Shown here: positions 5,724 to 11,104 of the stretch, one piece after another
Position numbering within the stretch: the stretch's first letter is position 1
Layout: each line of letters begins with the position of its first letter
NCBI GenBank assembly: GCA_028275075.1
Contig: JAQCNK010000328.1
Span: 1 to 11,104 of the forward strand
Direction of reading: 5' to 3'
Source: Haloarcula sp.
Lineage (GTDB): Archaea; Halobacteriota; Halobacteria; Halobacteriales; Haloarculaceae
DNA length: 11,104 nt
Made by a program: the position numbers and the translations under genes
Notes under the pieces: generated by a model
The model's database searches: none
Seen by the model: only the letters and a program-made list of their open reading frames with translations
What the model was told of the DNA's origin: nothing

Positions 5724-6974
5724 ATGAGCTACGACACCGTCCGGGAGACGGACCCTGCGGTCGCAGACGCACTCGAAGGCGAGCGGGCTCGCCAGAACGA
5801 CACACTGGCGATGATCGCGAGCGAGAACCACGTTTCGGAGGCAGTTATGGAAGCCCAGAGCTCCGAACTCACCAACAAGTACGCCGAGGGGTACCCCGGC
5901 GAGCGATACTATGGCGGCTGTGACTTCGCCGACGATATCGAGCAACTTGCAATCGACCGAGCCAAGGATCTGTGGGGCGCTGACCACGTCAACGTCCAGC
6001 CCCACTCGGGCTCACAGGCCAACATGGGCGTCTATCTTGGCGTGCTGGAACCCGGCGACAAGATCCTCTCGCTGGACCTGACCCACGGCGGCCACCTCTC
6101 GCATGGCCACCCCGCGAACTTCGCCGGCCAAGTGTACGAAGTCGAGCAGTACGAGGTCGACGAGGAGACGGGCTACGTCGACTACGAGGGGCTGCGCGAA
6201 CACGCCGAGGAGTTCGAACCGGACATCATCGTCTCTGGGTACTCCGCGTACCCGCGGGAAGTCGACTTCGGGCGCATCCAGGCGGCCGCTGACGCTGTCG
6301 ACGCCTACCATCTCGCAGATATCGCCCACATCACTGGTCTCGTCGCCGCTGGCGTCCACGAATCCCCGGTCGGCGTCGCCGACTTCGTCACCGGTTCGAC
6401 ACACAAGACCATCCGCGCTGGCCGTGGCGGGATTATCATGTGTGACGAGGAGTACGCCGACGATATCGACGCTGCCGTCTTCCCTGGCTCCCAGGGTGGT
6501 CCGCTGATGCACAACGTCGCCGGCAAAGCCGTCGGGTTCGAAGAAGCCCTCGATCCTGCCTTCGATGAGTACGCCCAACAGACAGTCGACAACGCCGTCG
6601 CACTCGGCGACCAGCTCATGGAGCATGGCCTGGATCTGGTCTCCGGCGGCACCGACAACCACCTCGTCCTCATCGACCTCCGTCCATCCCATCCTGACAC
6701 GACCGGTAAGGATGTGGAGGCTGCCCTCGAAGACGCAGGCATCGTCCTCAATGCGAACACGGTGCCTGGAGAAACTCGCTCGGCGTTCAATCCTTCGGGC
6801 ATCCGTGCCGGAACGCCGGGACTGACGACGCGTGGCTTCGACGAGGACGACTGCCGGGAAGTCGCCGACCTCATCTACGAGGTCATTGAGGCGCCCCACG
6901 ACGACGATGTCGTCGCCGAGGTCAGCGAGCGCGTCGACGAACTCACTGACGAGTACCCGCTCTACGAGCAATAG
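5724..6974 (+). CDS. glyA: Serine hydroxymethyltransferase
   Basis: This 416-residue PLP enzyme interconverts serine plus tetrahydrofolate (or an archaeal one-carbon carrier) with glycine plus methylene-THF in the cytoplasm. Length and fold match the family. Visible hallmarks are IASENHVS near residue 31, EGYPGERYYGG (55-65), the substrate-binding segment HSGSQAN (94-100), GGHLSHG (122-128), the cofactor Asp/His region LADIAHITGLVAAG, and the PLP-binding Lys228 in VTGSTHKTIRAGRGG. The common GPRGG of other SHMTs reads AGRGG here. The ATG at 5724 has a TATA-like element at leaderless spacing. folD starts 35 bp after the stop, so the genes supply consecutive steps and are probably co-transcribed. 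Confidence 0.97.
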   Translation: MSYDTVRETDPAVADALEGERARQNDTLAMIASENHVSEAVMEAQSSELTNKYAEGYPGERYYGGCDFADDIEQLAIDRAKDLWGADHVNVQPHSGSQANMGVYLGVLEPGDKILSLDLTHGGHLSHGHPANFAGQVYEVEQYEVDEETGYVDYEGLREHAEEFEPDIIVSGYSAYPREVDFGRIQAAADAVDAYHLADIAHITGLVAAGVHESPVGVADFVTGSTHKTIRAGRGGIIMCDEEYADDIDAAVFPGSQGGPLMHNVAGKAVGFEEALDPAFDEYAQQTVDNAVALGDQLMEHGLDLVSGGTDNHLVLIDLRPSHPDTTGKDVEAALEDAGIVLNANTVPGETRSAFNPSGIRAGTPGLTTRGFDEDDCREVADLIYEVIEAPHDDDVVAEVSERVDELTDEYPLYEQ

Positions 6975-7009
6975 TGACGCTTTTGCCCCGCGAGCGTCCC
7001 TATTGAGGT

Positions 7010-7948
7010 ATGACAGAGATAATCGACGGTAATGCCGTCGCCCAGTCGATACGGGACGATCTTTCGACGGCGATCGACCAACTGGCCGACGCCGGTCACA
7101 CGCCGACGCTGGCGACCGTGCTGATGAGCGACGACCCCGCGAGCGAGACGTACGTCTCGATGAAACAGTCCGACTGCGAGGAAGTCGGTATCGAGGCCCT
7201 GGACATCGACATCGACCCGGAGGCCGACGCGAGCGAACTCTACGACACCGTGTCCGAGCTCAACGCCGACGAGAGCGTCAACGGCATCCTCGTCCAGATG
7301 CCGGTCCCCGACCACGTCTCCGACCGGCAGGTGCTGCGGGCTATCGATCCCCGGAAAGACGTCGACGGCTTCCACCCGGAAAACGTCGGCCGGCTCGTCG
7401 CCGGTGACGCCCGGTACAAACCCTGCACGCCCCACGGGATCCAGAAGCTCATTGACTCGGCCGGCGTCGACACGGAGGGGAAAGAGGCTGTCGTGGTCGG
7501 CCGCTCAGACATCGTCGGCAAGCCGATGGCGAACCTGCTCATCCAGAAGGCCCCGGGCGGCAACGCGACGACGACGGTGTGTCACTCTCGGACCGAAGAC
7601 CTCGCCGAGAAGACCCGGAGCGCGGACATACTCGTCGCCGCGGCCGGTGTCCCGGAAATGATCGATGGCGAGATGGTGGCCGAGGGTGCAACGGTCATCG
7701 ACGTGGGTATCAACCGCGTGGACGTCTCCGAACAGGGTTCGGAGGGCAGTCAGACGGAGTCTGACGAGGCTGACACCGACAAGGGGTACGAACTGGTCGG
7801 CGACGTGGAGTTCGAGAGCGCGAAAGAGAAGGCCGGTGCTATCACCCCGGTCCCCGGCGGTGTGGGCCCGATGACCCGCGCAATGTTGCTGTACAACACG
7901 GTTAAAGCGACTGGACTGCAACACGATATCGACGTGGATCTTTCCTGA
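7010..7948 (+). CDS. folD: Bifunctional methylene-THF dehydrogenase / methenyl-THF cyclohydrolase
   Basis: FolD oxidises 5,10-methylene-THF with NAD(P)+ and hydrolyses the product to 10-formyl-THF. Visible motifs are the catalytic Tyr48-x3-Lys52 (ETYVSMK), GILVQMPVPDHV (92-103), DPRKDVDGFHPENVGRL (113-129), PCTPHGIQKLI (138-148), the nucleotide-binding GRSDIVGKP (164-172), DVGINR (231-236) and the C-terminal GAITPVPGGVGPMTRAML. At 312 residues it is longer than the usual 280-300. The extra length is mostly a Ser/Glu/Asp-rich insert at about 239-259, between the DVGINR strand and GDVEF, typical of a halophile surface adaptation. The ATG at 7010 follows glyA by 35 bp. A GAGGT abuts the ATG directly, too close to serve as a normal ribosome-binding site. 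Confidence 0.96.
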   Translation: MTEIIDGNAVAQSIRDDLSTAIDQLADAGHTPTLATVLMSDDPASETYVSMKQSDCEEVGIEALDIDIDPEADASELYDTVSELNADESVNGILVQMPVPDHVSDRQVLRAIDPRKDVDGFHPENVGRLVAGDARYKPCTPHGIQKLIDSAGVDTEGKEAVVVGRSDIVGKPMANLLIQKAPGGNATTTVCHSRTEDLAEKTRSADILVAAAGVPEMIDGEMVAEGATVIDVGINRVDVSEQGSEGSQTESDEADTDKGYELVGDVEFESAKEKAGAITPVPGGVGPMTRAMLLYNTVKATGLQHDIDVDLS

Positions 7949-8095
7949 TACGGTCAGTTGTAAGCCATTGCCAGACCCGTCCCGGCAAATCACCGGTAAA
8001 TCGTTATACGGGTCGACACTGATAGATATTCGCCGGGATCCGGCGGAGGCGAATTCTATCAATCGTTCTGTCGACCCGTATACAACCGACCGTAT
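7948..8095. repeat. 15-bp outer inverted repeat enclosing the type B element in the folD/DUF7117 gap
   Basis: The left arm (7948-7962), starting on the last base of the folD stop codon, reads ATACGGTCAGTTGTA. The right arm (8081-8095) is its complement with one mismatch. Between them lie a small hairpin (TTGCC at 7968-7972 with GGCAA at 7984-7988) and the type B foldback. An RNA from either strand could therefore form a branched structure. The mismatch is A/C in the plus-strand RNA and U/G in the minus-strand RNA, so the minus transcript would keep an unbroken stem. It may act as a terminator or 3' stabiliser for the convergent genes. Confidence 0.55.
8005..8082. repeat. Type B palindromic intergenic element
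   Basis: This 78-bp foldback has perfect 14-bp arms (TATACGGGTCGACA at 8005-8018 and its complement at 8069-8082). An inner stem pairs 8020-8034 with 8048-8061 with one bulge, closing on a GC-rich loop around 8035-8047. It is nearly identical to 191-274 except for about 6 missing bases. It lies in the convergent gap after folD. No coding content is present; a frame reading through it is a by-product of the repeat. Confidence 0.8.
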
Positions 8096-8143
8096 GAGTC
8101 ACCCGTGGTCGGATCCGAAAACAGTACAACCTGTCGACGGCCG

Positions 8144-8863
8144 CTACGTTCTGTCCTGTTCGAGCCCTGCGAGCCAGTTGTCCGCGGTGACGGCGGCAGT
8201 CTCATCGCCGGTGATATACCGCCCCAGATCGCGAGCGGCGTGCATGAGTCGGTTCGCATCAGCAGGGTCCACATCACCATCTAACGCTTCGACGCGCTTG
8301 CGGTGGTCGCGGATGCGTCCGGAGAGCTGCTGGGCGTGCTGGTCAGGGTTATCGTCAAGGTAGCGCCGGAGGTCCCGCTGATAGCTGTCGACAATATCGG
8401 CCATCGCCAGGCCGAACTCGGCATTGAACTCTTCCGGGACGGCCTCATCTCCCGGTCGCTCGCCCCGGTCCGCGCTCCCGAGCAGGTCGAGGACGTACAG
8501 CTCCGCTTCGTCGCTCGGGCGGGCCCGTCTGGCGAACGCGGTGGCCACGGCACCGAGTTCGACCGCAGCGACATACGTCTCATCCAAGGGTTTCAGCTGC
8601 CCGTTGTCGATAAACCCCCGTTTTCGGGTGTATTCACGGCAGGTCTCGGCGATATCACGAGCGAGTTCAGCGGTCGTGACCGAATCGACCCGGTTACGAA
8701 GGGGTGTCAGGTCGAGATCAACCGGCATGTCCGTGTGTTCGGTCCGGTCGTCAACGCCGACGCTTCTGACACTCCCACACTCCGGACAGGCAACGGTCCC
8801 GGTGTCGTAGTACGACCACCGGAGCCCACAGGACTGGCACTCGCGCTCCCCGCGAACTTTCAT
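8144..8863 (-). CDS. TFIIB-type zinc-ribbon protein, DUF7117-like
   Basis: This 239-residue cytoplasmic protein starts with a small zinc ribbon: Cys9-x2-Cys12 (ERECQSCGLRW) and Cys26-x2-Cys29 (VACPECGS), with all four ligands present. The rest is acidic and mostly helical (VTTAELARDIAETCREYTRKRGFI, then AELYVLDLLG and a long helical C-terminus). I place it in the haloarchaeal family annotated DUF7117, whose function is not known. The ribbon suggests RNA, DNA or protein binding, but nothing here shows which. The ATG at 8863 is chosen because it puts the ribbon at the N-terminus; the upstream in-frame ATG (8992) lies inside the carbonic anhydrase gene. The gap to that gene is 22 bp, so the two are probably co-transcribed. 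Confidence 0.78.
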   Translation of the reverse strand: MKVRGERECQSCGLRWSYYDTGTVACPECGSVRSVGVDDRTEHTDMPVDLDLTPLRNRVDSVTTAELARDIAETCREYTRKRGFIDNGQLKPLDETYVAAVELGAVATAFARRARPSDEAELYVLDLLGSADRGERPGDEAVPEEFNAEFGLAMADIVDSYQRDLRRYLDDNPDQHAQQLSGRIRDHRKRVEALDGDVDPADANRLMHAARDLGRYITGDETAAVTADNWLAGLEQDRT

Positions 8864-8885
8864 ACTCGCTCTGGGGCCGCCGGCT

Positions 8886-9596
8886 TCAAGTTTGTTCCGC
8901 GGCCAGGCTCCGACCGTACTCCCAGAGGCGGCCGATCCGGTCCGCAATATCCGGGTTCTCGTCGCGCAGCGTTGCCACGTCGGTTTCTCCATCGACGTTG
9001 ATCACGTGGACCGTTCCGCGCTGGTCCGAGTACACGTCCTGAAAGTCGTACACCGCGCCGACCACGGTCACGTCTTCGGGGACATCCTCGCTCTCGACCA
9101 GACGACTCACCTGATGATCAACGTTGTACTCAACGAGGTGGTTGATAGCGGCCACGTCCGAGAGCGCTTCCTCGGGGAGGACCGACAGTGCTTCCTTGAG
9201 GTGTGGTTTCAGCTGTTCCAGGCAGTATTTCACTCCGCGGGGCTGGATGACATCCTCGGTGAGATACTGGAACGCGGTCGTGACAGCCCCACAGCCCGTA
9301 TGACCGACGACGACGGCGACCTTCGTACCGTTGTTCCAGAGCGGAAACATCACGTCACCGGAGACCAGATGGCCCATGCTCGTCGGCTGGGTGACCCGGT
9401 TCCCGATGTTTCCGACGGTGAATATCTCGCCGGGAACGTCGTTGCCCCACATGTCGTCTTGCAGGACCCGCGAGTCCGAACAGCAGATCGTGACCGCATC
9501 CGGGAACTGGGTGTTCTGGATGTCGTCGAAGCGCGCGTCGGGTTTCTCAGCGTGTTCAGCGTTTCGCGCCAACATCTCGACGACTGTCTCGTGCAT
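8886..9596 (-). CDS. Beta-class carbonic anhydrase
   Basis: This 236-residue zinc enzyme interconverts CO2 and bicarbonate. The zinc ligands and catalytic dyad are plain: Cys39 with Asp41-x-Arg43 in CCSDSRV, and His99-x2-Cys102 in VVVGHTGCGAVT. Other family features are GEIFTVGNIGNRV (57-68) and MGHLVSGDVMFPLW. The ATG at 9596 is preferred over the longest frame (9698) because a TATA box lies 25-34 bp upstream and the 34 extra residues look like non-coding sequence spanning that promoter. There are no membrane segments or signal peptide. Its partner in the apparent operon is the zinc-ribbon gene 22 bp downstream. Confidence 0.93.
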   Translation of the reverse strand: MHETVVEMLARNAEHAEKPDARFDDIQNTQFPDAVTICCSDSRVLQDDMWGNDVPGEIFTVGNIGNRVTQPTSMGHLVSGDVMFPLWNNGTKVAVVVGHTGCGAVTTAFQYLTEDVIQPRGVKYCLEQLKPHLKEALSVLPEEALSDVAAINHLVEYNVDHQVSRLVESEDVPEDVTVVGAVYDFQDVYSDQRGTVHVINVDGETDVATLRDENPDIADRIGRLWEYGRSLAAEQT

Positions 9597-9620
9597 GAGA
9601 TTACTGAGACACGCCACGAA

Positions 9621-9630
9621 GTATATTCTT
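9621..9630 (-). promoter_or_regulatory. TATA box of the carbonic anhydrase gene
   Basis: On the minus strand AAGAATATAC is centred about 29 bp upstream of the ATG at 9596. It indicates leaderless transcription and decides the start codon. Confidence 0.6.
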
Positions 9631-9794
9631 TCGTGATACTTTCCGCCGTCCGGCGGTCGGAACCATGCGAAGCCACGCCGACGGCTGGTGTCGTCCATAG
9701 ATGTCCGTCAGTGCAGGGTCAGAGAAGGTTCGCAAGGTGGTTGATTGCAAGACTGGCAACGATAGATCGGGTGCGCAGTTGACGTGCGTGTTGA

Positions 9795-10076
9795 TTAGTC
9801 ATCATCACTGCGATAGGCATCTCCACCCCGCTTTCGAATCCGCAAGACGTACAGAATCCGATTACTGCGGTTGATGCGGCATCCAAGTCGAAACGGGCCA
9901 ACACGGAGCTTCTGATGTGGCGCGCCTTGCAGCGGTTCAAGATGCTCGGGTGGGTCGCGCCATTCGTCGGTAACGATCTCGTCTAATTTGCTGGCAATTC
10001 GATCACGTGCATACTCATCTAGTCCGTCAAAATCCCGCCGGGCCGTGTCGGTGAGTTTCCAGTCCCAGTCACTCAT
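9795..10076 (-). CDS. RelE/ParE-family toxin
   Basis: The 93-residue protein starts MSDWDWKLTDTARRDFDGLDEYARDRIASKLDEI and ends with the RelE-fold core LRVGPFRLGCRINRSNRILYVLRIRKRGGDAY. This is the helix pair plus beta-sheet pattern of ribosome-dependent mRNA interferases of the RelE superfamily. The conserved Arg/Lys in KLRVGPFRLG and the terminal RKRGGDAY region are the likely active-site residues. The start at 10076 is chosen because it overlaps the end of the antitoxin gene by 8 bp, the usual coupling in such pairs; an upstream ATG at 10100 would increase the overlap. Length fits the family. The target is not shown by sequence. Confidence 0.83.
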   Translation of the reverse strand: MSDWDWKLTDTARRDFDGLDEYARDRIASKLDEIVTDEWRDPPEHLEPLQGAPHQKLRVGPFRLGCRINRSNRILYVLRIRKRGGDAYRSDDD

Positions 10077-10356
10077 CGCTGTCGCGTGCTGTCCCGTCAA
10101 GCCCGTATTCAGCCTTCACCTCCTCACTGCCGTGGGTGCGATCCTCACGAATCTCAACTTCACCCGCGAGCATCGCTTTCAGGTCTGCACGGTTGAATTC
10201 AGGATGCTTGAGTGCGTCACGCAGTACAGCTCGGATGTATTCACTTCGACTGTTGAATCCGTGGTCTTCCCACGTTGAATCGACATCTTCCAAGAATGTC
10301 TCTGTCATTCGGATATTGACCGTCGTTTTCTCAGGTGAGGACTCCGCTTCAGCCAT
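10069..10356 (-). CDS. Ribbon-helix-helix (CopG-type) antitoxin
   Basis: The 95-residue acidic protein has an N-terminal ribbon-helix-helix: strand TTVNIRMTE (residues 11-19) followed by helices ETFLEDVDSTWEDHG and SRSEYIRAVLRDALK. A disordered charged C-terminal tail would wrap the toxin. RHH antitoxins dimerise, bind an operator at their own promoter and neutralise the partner, so autoregulation is expected. It overlaps the RelE-type toxin by 8 bp. Its first 52 bases overlap the tail of the truncated hicA frame, and a weak TATA-like element lies inside that remnant. Confidence 0.83.
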   Translation of the reverse strand: MAEAESSPEKTTVNIRMTETFLEDVDSTWEDHGFNSRSEYIRAVLRDALKHPEFNRADLKAMLAGEVEIREDRTHGSEEVKAEYGLDGTARDSDE

Positions 10357-10526
10357 GCCTTGTGTTGAATCTGTGTGTACAAAAGCATTACGTCGGTCGG
10401 TACGTCAGCTGTATCTGGCGACTCGTAACAGAGTTTCAGATGGCTCCCCTCCCGGCCGGTCCGGACGAACCCATGGTCAATCAACACAGCTGCGATTTCA
10501 CGTCCAGAGAAATTCGTCCGGACCAT
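10305..10526 (-). pseudogene. hicA: hicA toxin, C-terminally truncated
   Basis: Residues 1-44 match a HicA mRNA interferase: MVRTNFSGREIAAVLIDHGF, then TGREGSHLKL with the catalytic His29, then a CYESPDTADVPT strand. In an intact HicA of about 80 residues the next part is a TVP-type strand followed by a helix. Here it is replaced by DVMLLYTQIQHKAWLKRS and a basic tail ending at 10305, which is the shifted reading of the promoter and start of the RHH antitoxin. The ATG follows the hicB stop with no gap. The remnant keeps the His but lacks the C-terminal half of the double-stranded-RNA-binding-like fold, so it is probably inactive. Confidence 0.72.
10377..10386 (-). promoter_or_regulatory. Weak TATA-like element for the RHH-RelE pair
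   Basis: Minus-strand GCTTTTGTAC is centred about 26 bp upstream of the antitoxin ATG at 10356, consistent with its own leaderless promoter inside the hicA remnant. The match to consensus is modest. Confidence 0.35.
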
Positions 10527-10862
10527 CTACTGCATGAACTCAGGAAGCTCCTTGTCGCCGGGCTCGATATCATCGAGCTCCCACTCTTCAATATCGTCGT
10601 CAGTGATTGGCTCTCCGCCACCCGCATGCAATTCGAGCGCTTCCGCAAGCATCCTGAGTGCTTCTGTTTTCGTCTCGCCGAAGGAGGCAACGCCGGTTTC
10701 CAGGTCACGGGCTGTAATCTGCCCATCATCTTCGTGAATGAATTCCACCCCTTCTTCGGGAGATTCGTCACGCGTTGCACTCGCTATATTCAGGATACGT
10801 AAAGCGAGAGAATAACCGTTCGGTTGACCACCTGTGTTGACCGAGTGAGAAGTTCTCGTCAT
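10527..10862 (-). CDS. hicB: HicB-family antitoxin
   Basis: The protein is 111 residues from the ATG at 10862. The core VEFIHEDDGQITARDLETGVASFGETKTEALRMLAEALELH (39-79) is the partial RNase-H-like HicB fold. It is followed by an acidic tail with GGGEPITDDDIEE and ending PGDKELPEFMQ, as in haloarchaeal HicB proteins. The first 38 residues are not typical, and a GTG at 10748 would give a more standard 73-residue protein. TATA-like sequences exist for both choices (10891-10900 and about 10783-10790), so the start is uncertain. It probably represses its own promoter and, if hicA is dead, may be an orphan antitoxin. Confidence 0.8.
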   Translation of the reverse strand: MTRTSHSVNTGGQPNGYSLALRILNIASATRDESPEEGVEFIHEDDGQITARDLETGVASFGETKTEALRMLAEALELHAGGGEPITDDDIEEWELDDIEPGDKELPEFMQ

Positions 10863-10890
10863 CGACTATGGGGGATTCGTATCGTATGGT

Positions 10891-10900
10891 GTGTTTTATT
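10891..10900 (-). promoter_or_regulatory. Candidate TATA box of hicB
   Basis: Minus-strand GCAAATAAAA is centred about 34 bp upstream of the ATG at 10862, giving a predicted leader of about 7 nt. It shares an AT-rich divergent region with the rightmost gene, so the two genes could be controlled together. Confidence 0.4.
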
Positions 10901-10914
10901 TGCATATATCATAT

Positions 10915-10925
10915 CGAAATTTATA
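10915..10925 (+). promoter_or_regulatory. BRE/TATA box of the rightmost gene
   Basis: CGAAA followed by TTTATA matches the haloarchaeal BRE-TATA consensus well. A start about 25 bp downstream falls 4-5 bases before the ATG at 10953. Confidence 0.6.
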
Positions 10926-10952
10926 CCTCGGGAGTAGACGAGGACAGACACA

Positions 10953-11104
10953 ATGGCTGACTGTGAGGGAACATGCGACTACGTAGCTCGGAAAGAGGAC
11001 CCGACGAACTGGCACGGTGACGACCCCGACGAATGGGTTTTGATGGCTGAGGCACCGGCGGGGCTGGAACAGGAGGTCTGGGAGTGCCCACATGAAGCGC
11101 TTGA
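10953..11104 (+). CDS. Partial CDS, Cys/His-containing acidic protein running off the right edge
   Basis: A frame opens with ATG at 10953 directly after a strong TATA box and stays open to the window end (50 full codons). It starts MADCEGTCDYVARKEDPTNWHG and continues EWVLMAEAPAGLEQEVWECPHEAL. The Cys-x3-Cys near the start and the later WECPHEAL segment look like metal-binding elements. Similar Cys/His starts occur in some haloarchaeal pentapeptide-repeat proteins, but no repeat is visible in this fragment, so no function is assigned. It is divergent from hicB and may belong to the same accessory cluster. Confidence 0.55.
   Translation, partial: MADCEGTCDYVARKEDPTNWHGDDPDEWVLMAEAPAGLEQEVWECPHEAL

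Noticed and set aside
6012..6971. 319-codon minus-strand frame opposite glyA
   Set aside because: It is antisense to a clear SHMT gene. Long antisense frames are common in GC-rich haloarchaeal genes.
7005..7009. GAGGT just before the folD ATG as a Shine-Dalgarno site
   Set aside because: It touches the start codon with no spacer, too close for normal pairing to 16S rRNA.
8892..9782. 296-codon plus-strand frame opposite the carbonic anhydrase gene
   Set aside because: It is antisense to a gene with intact active-site motifs and shows no recognisable domain.
9597..9794. Gap between the RelE-type toxin and the carbonic anhydrase gene as a degraded transposon
   Set aside because: Apart from the carbonic anhydrase promoter and a short CCGCC/GGCGG hairpin near 9642-9655, I see no terminal repeats or transposase remnants.
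1..11104. CRISPR array or complete insertion sequence
   Set aside because: No regularly spaced direct repeats and no transposase or integrase reading frame were seen on either strand.

Overview
The window looks like a chromosomal segment of a halophilic archaeon, most likely Haloarcula or a close relative. The reasons are high-GC coding sequence, very acidic proteins (many Asp/Glu, few Lys), TATA boxes about 25-30 bp upstream of start codons with almost no leader, and families known mainly from haloarchaea (DUF63, TbsP, DUF7117). The genus is an inference from overall character, not a database match.

Layout. Positions 1-115 (minus) hold the start of a gene that runs off the left edge. Positions 127-274 are a chimeric palindromic element. 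tRNA-Leu(CAA) lies at 364-447, followed by a second palindromic element (598-676), an inositol-monophosphatase-family phosphatase (753-1589) and a DUF63 membrane protein (1661-2809). Convergent to these, on the minus strand, are the regulator tbsP (5386 to 4568) and, 31 bp downstream, a YcaO protein with an N-terminal E1-like zinc domain (4536 to 2833). An AT-rich 337-bp divergent region separates tbsP from glyA and folD, a compact one-carbon/tetrahydrofolate pair (5724-7948). A third palindromic element sits in the convergent gap after folD. A beta-carbonic anhydrase gene (9596 to 8886) is followed by a zinc-ribbon DUF7117 gene (8863 to 8144), both minus.

The right end is accessory in character. 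It is a minus-strand toxin-antitoxin cluster, hicB then a truncated hicA, whose 3' part is replaced by a ribbon-helix-helix antitoxin and a RelE-family toxin. A divergent Cys-rich gene then runs off the right edge.

How the genes relate: glyA and folD work in sequence, since SHMT makes methylene-THF and FolD oxidises it. tbsP and ycaO are close enough to be co-transcribed. The two TA modules appear to be stacked by recombination. The most unusual structure is the set of foldback elements. They come in two arm types (A and B) with a shared core motif, one is an A-B chimera, and they share a 14-mer flank. One arm appears to supply a promoter for a neighbouring gene.
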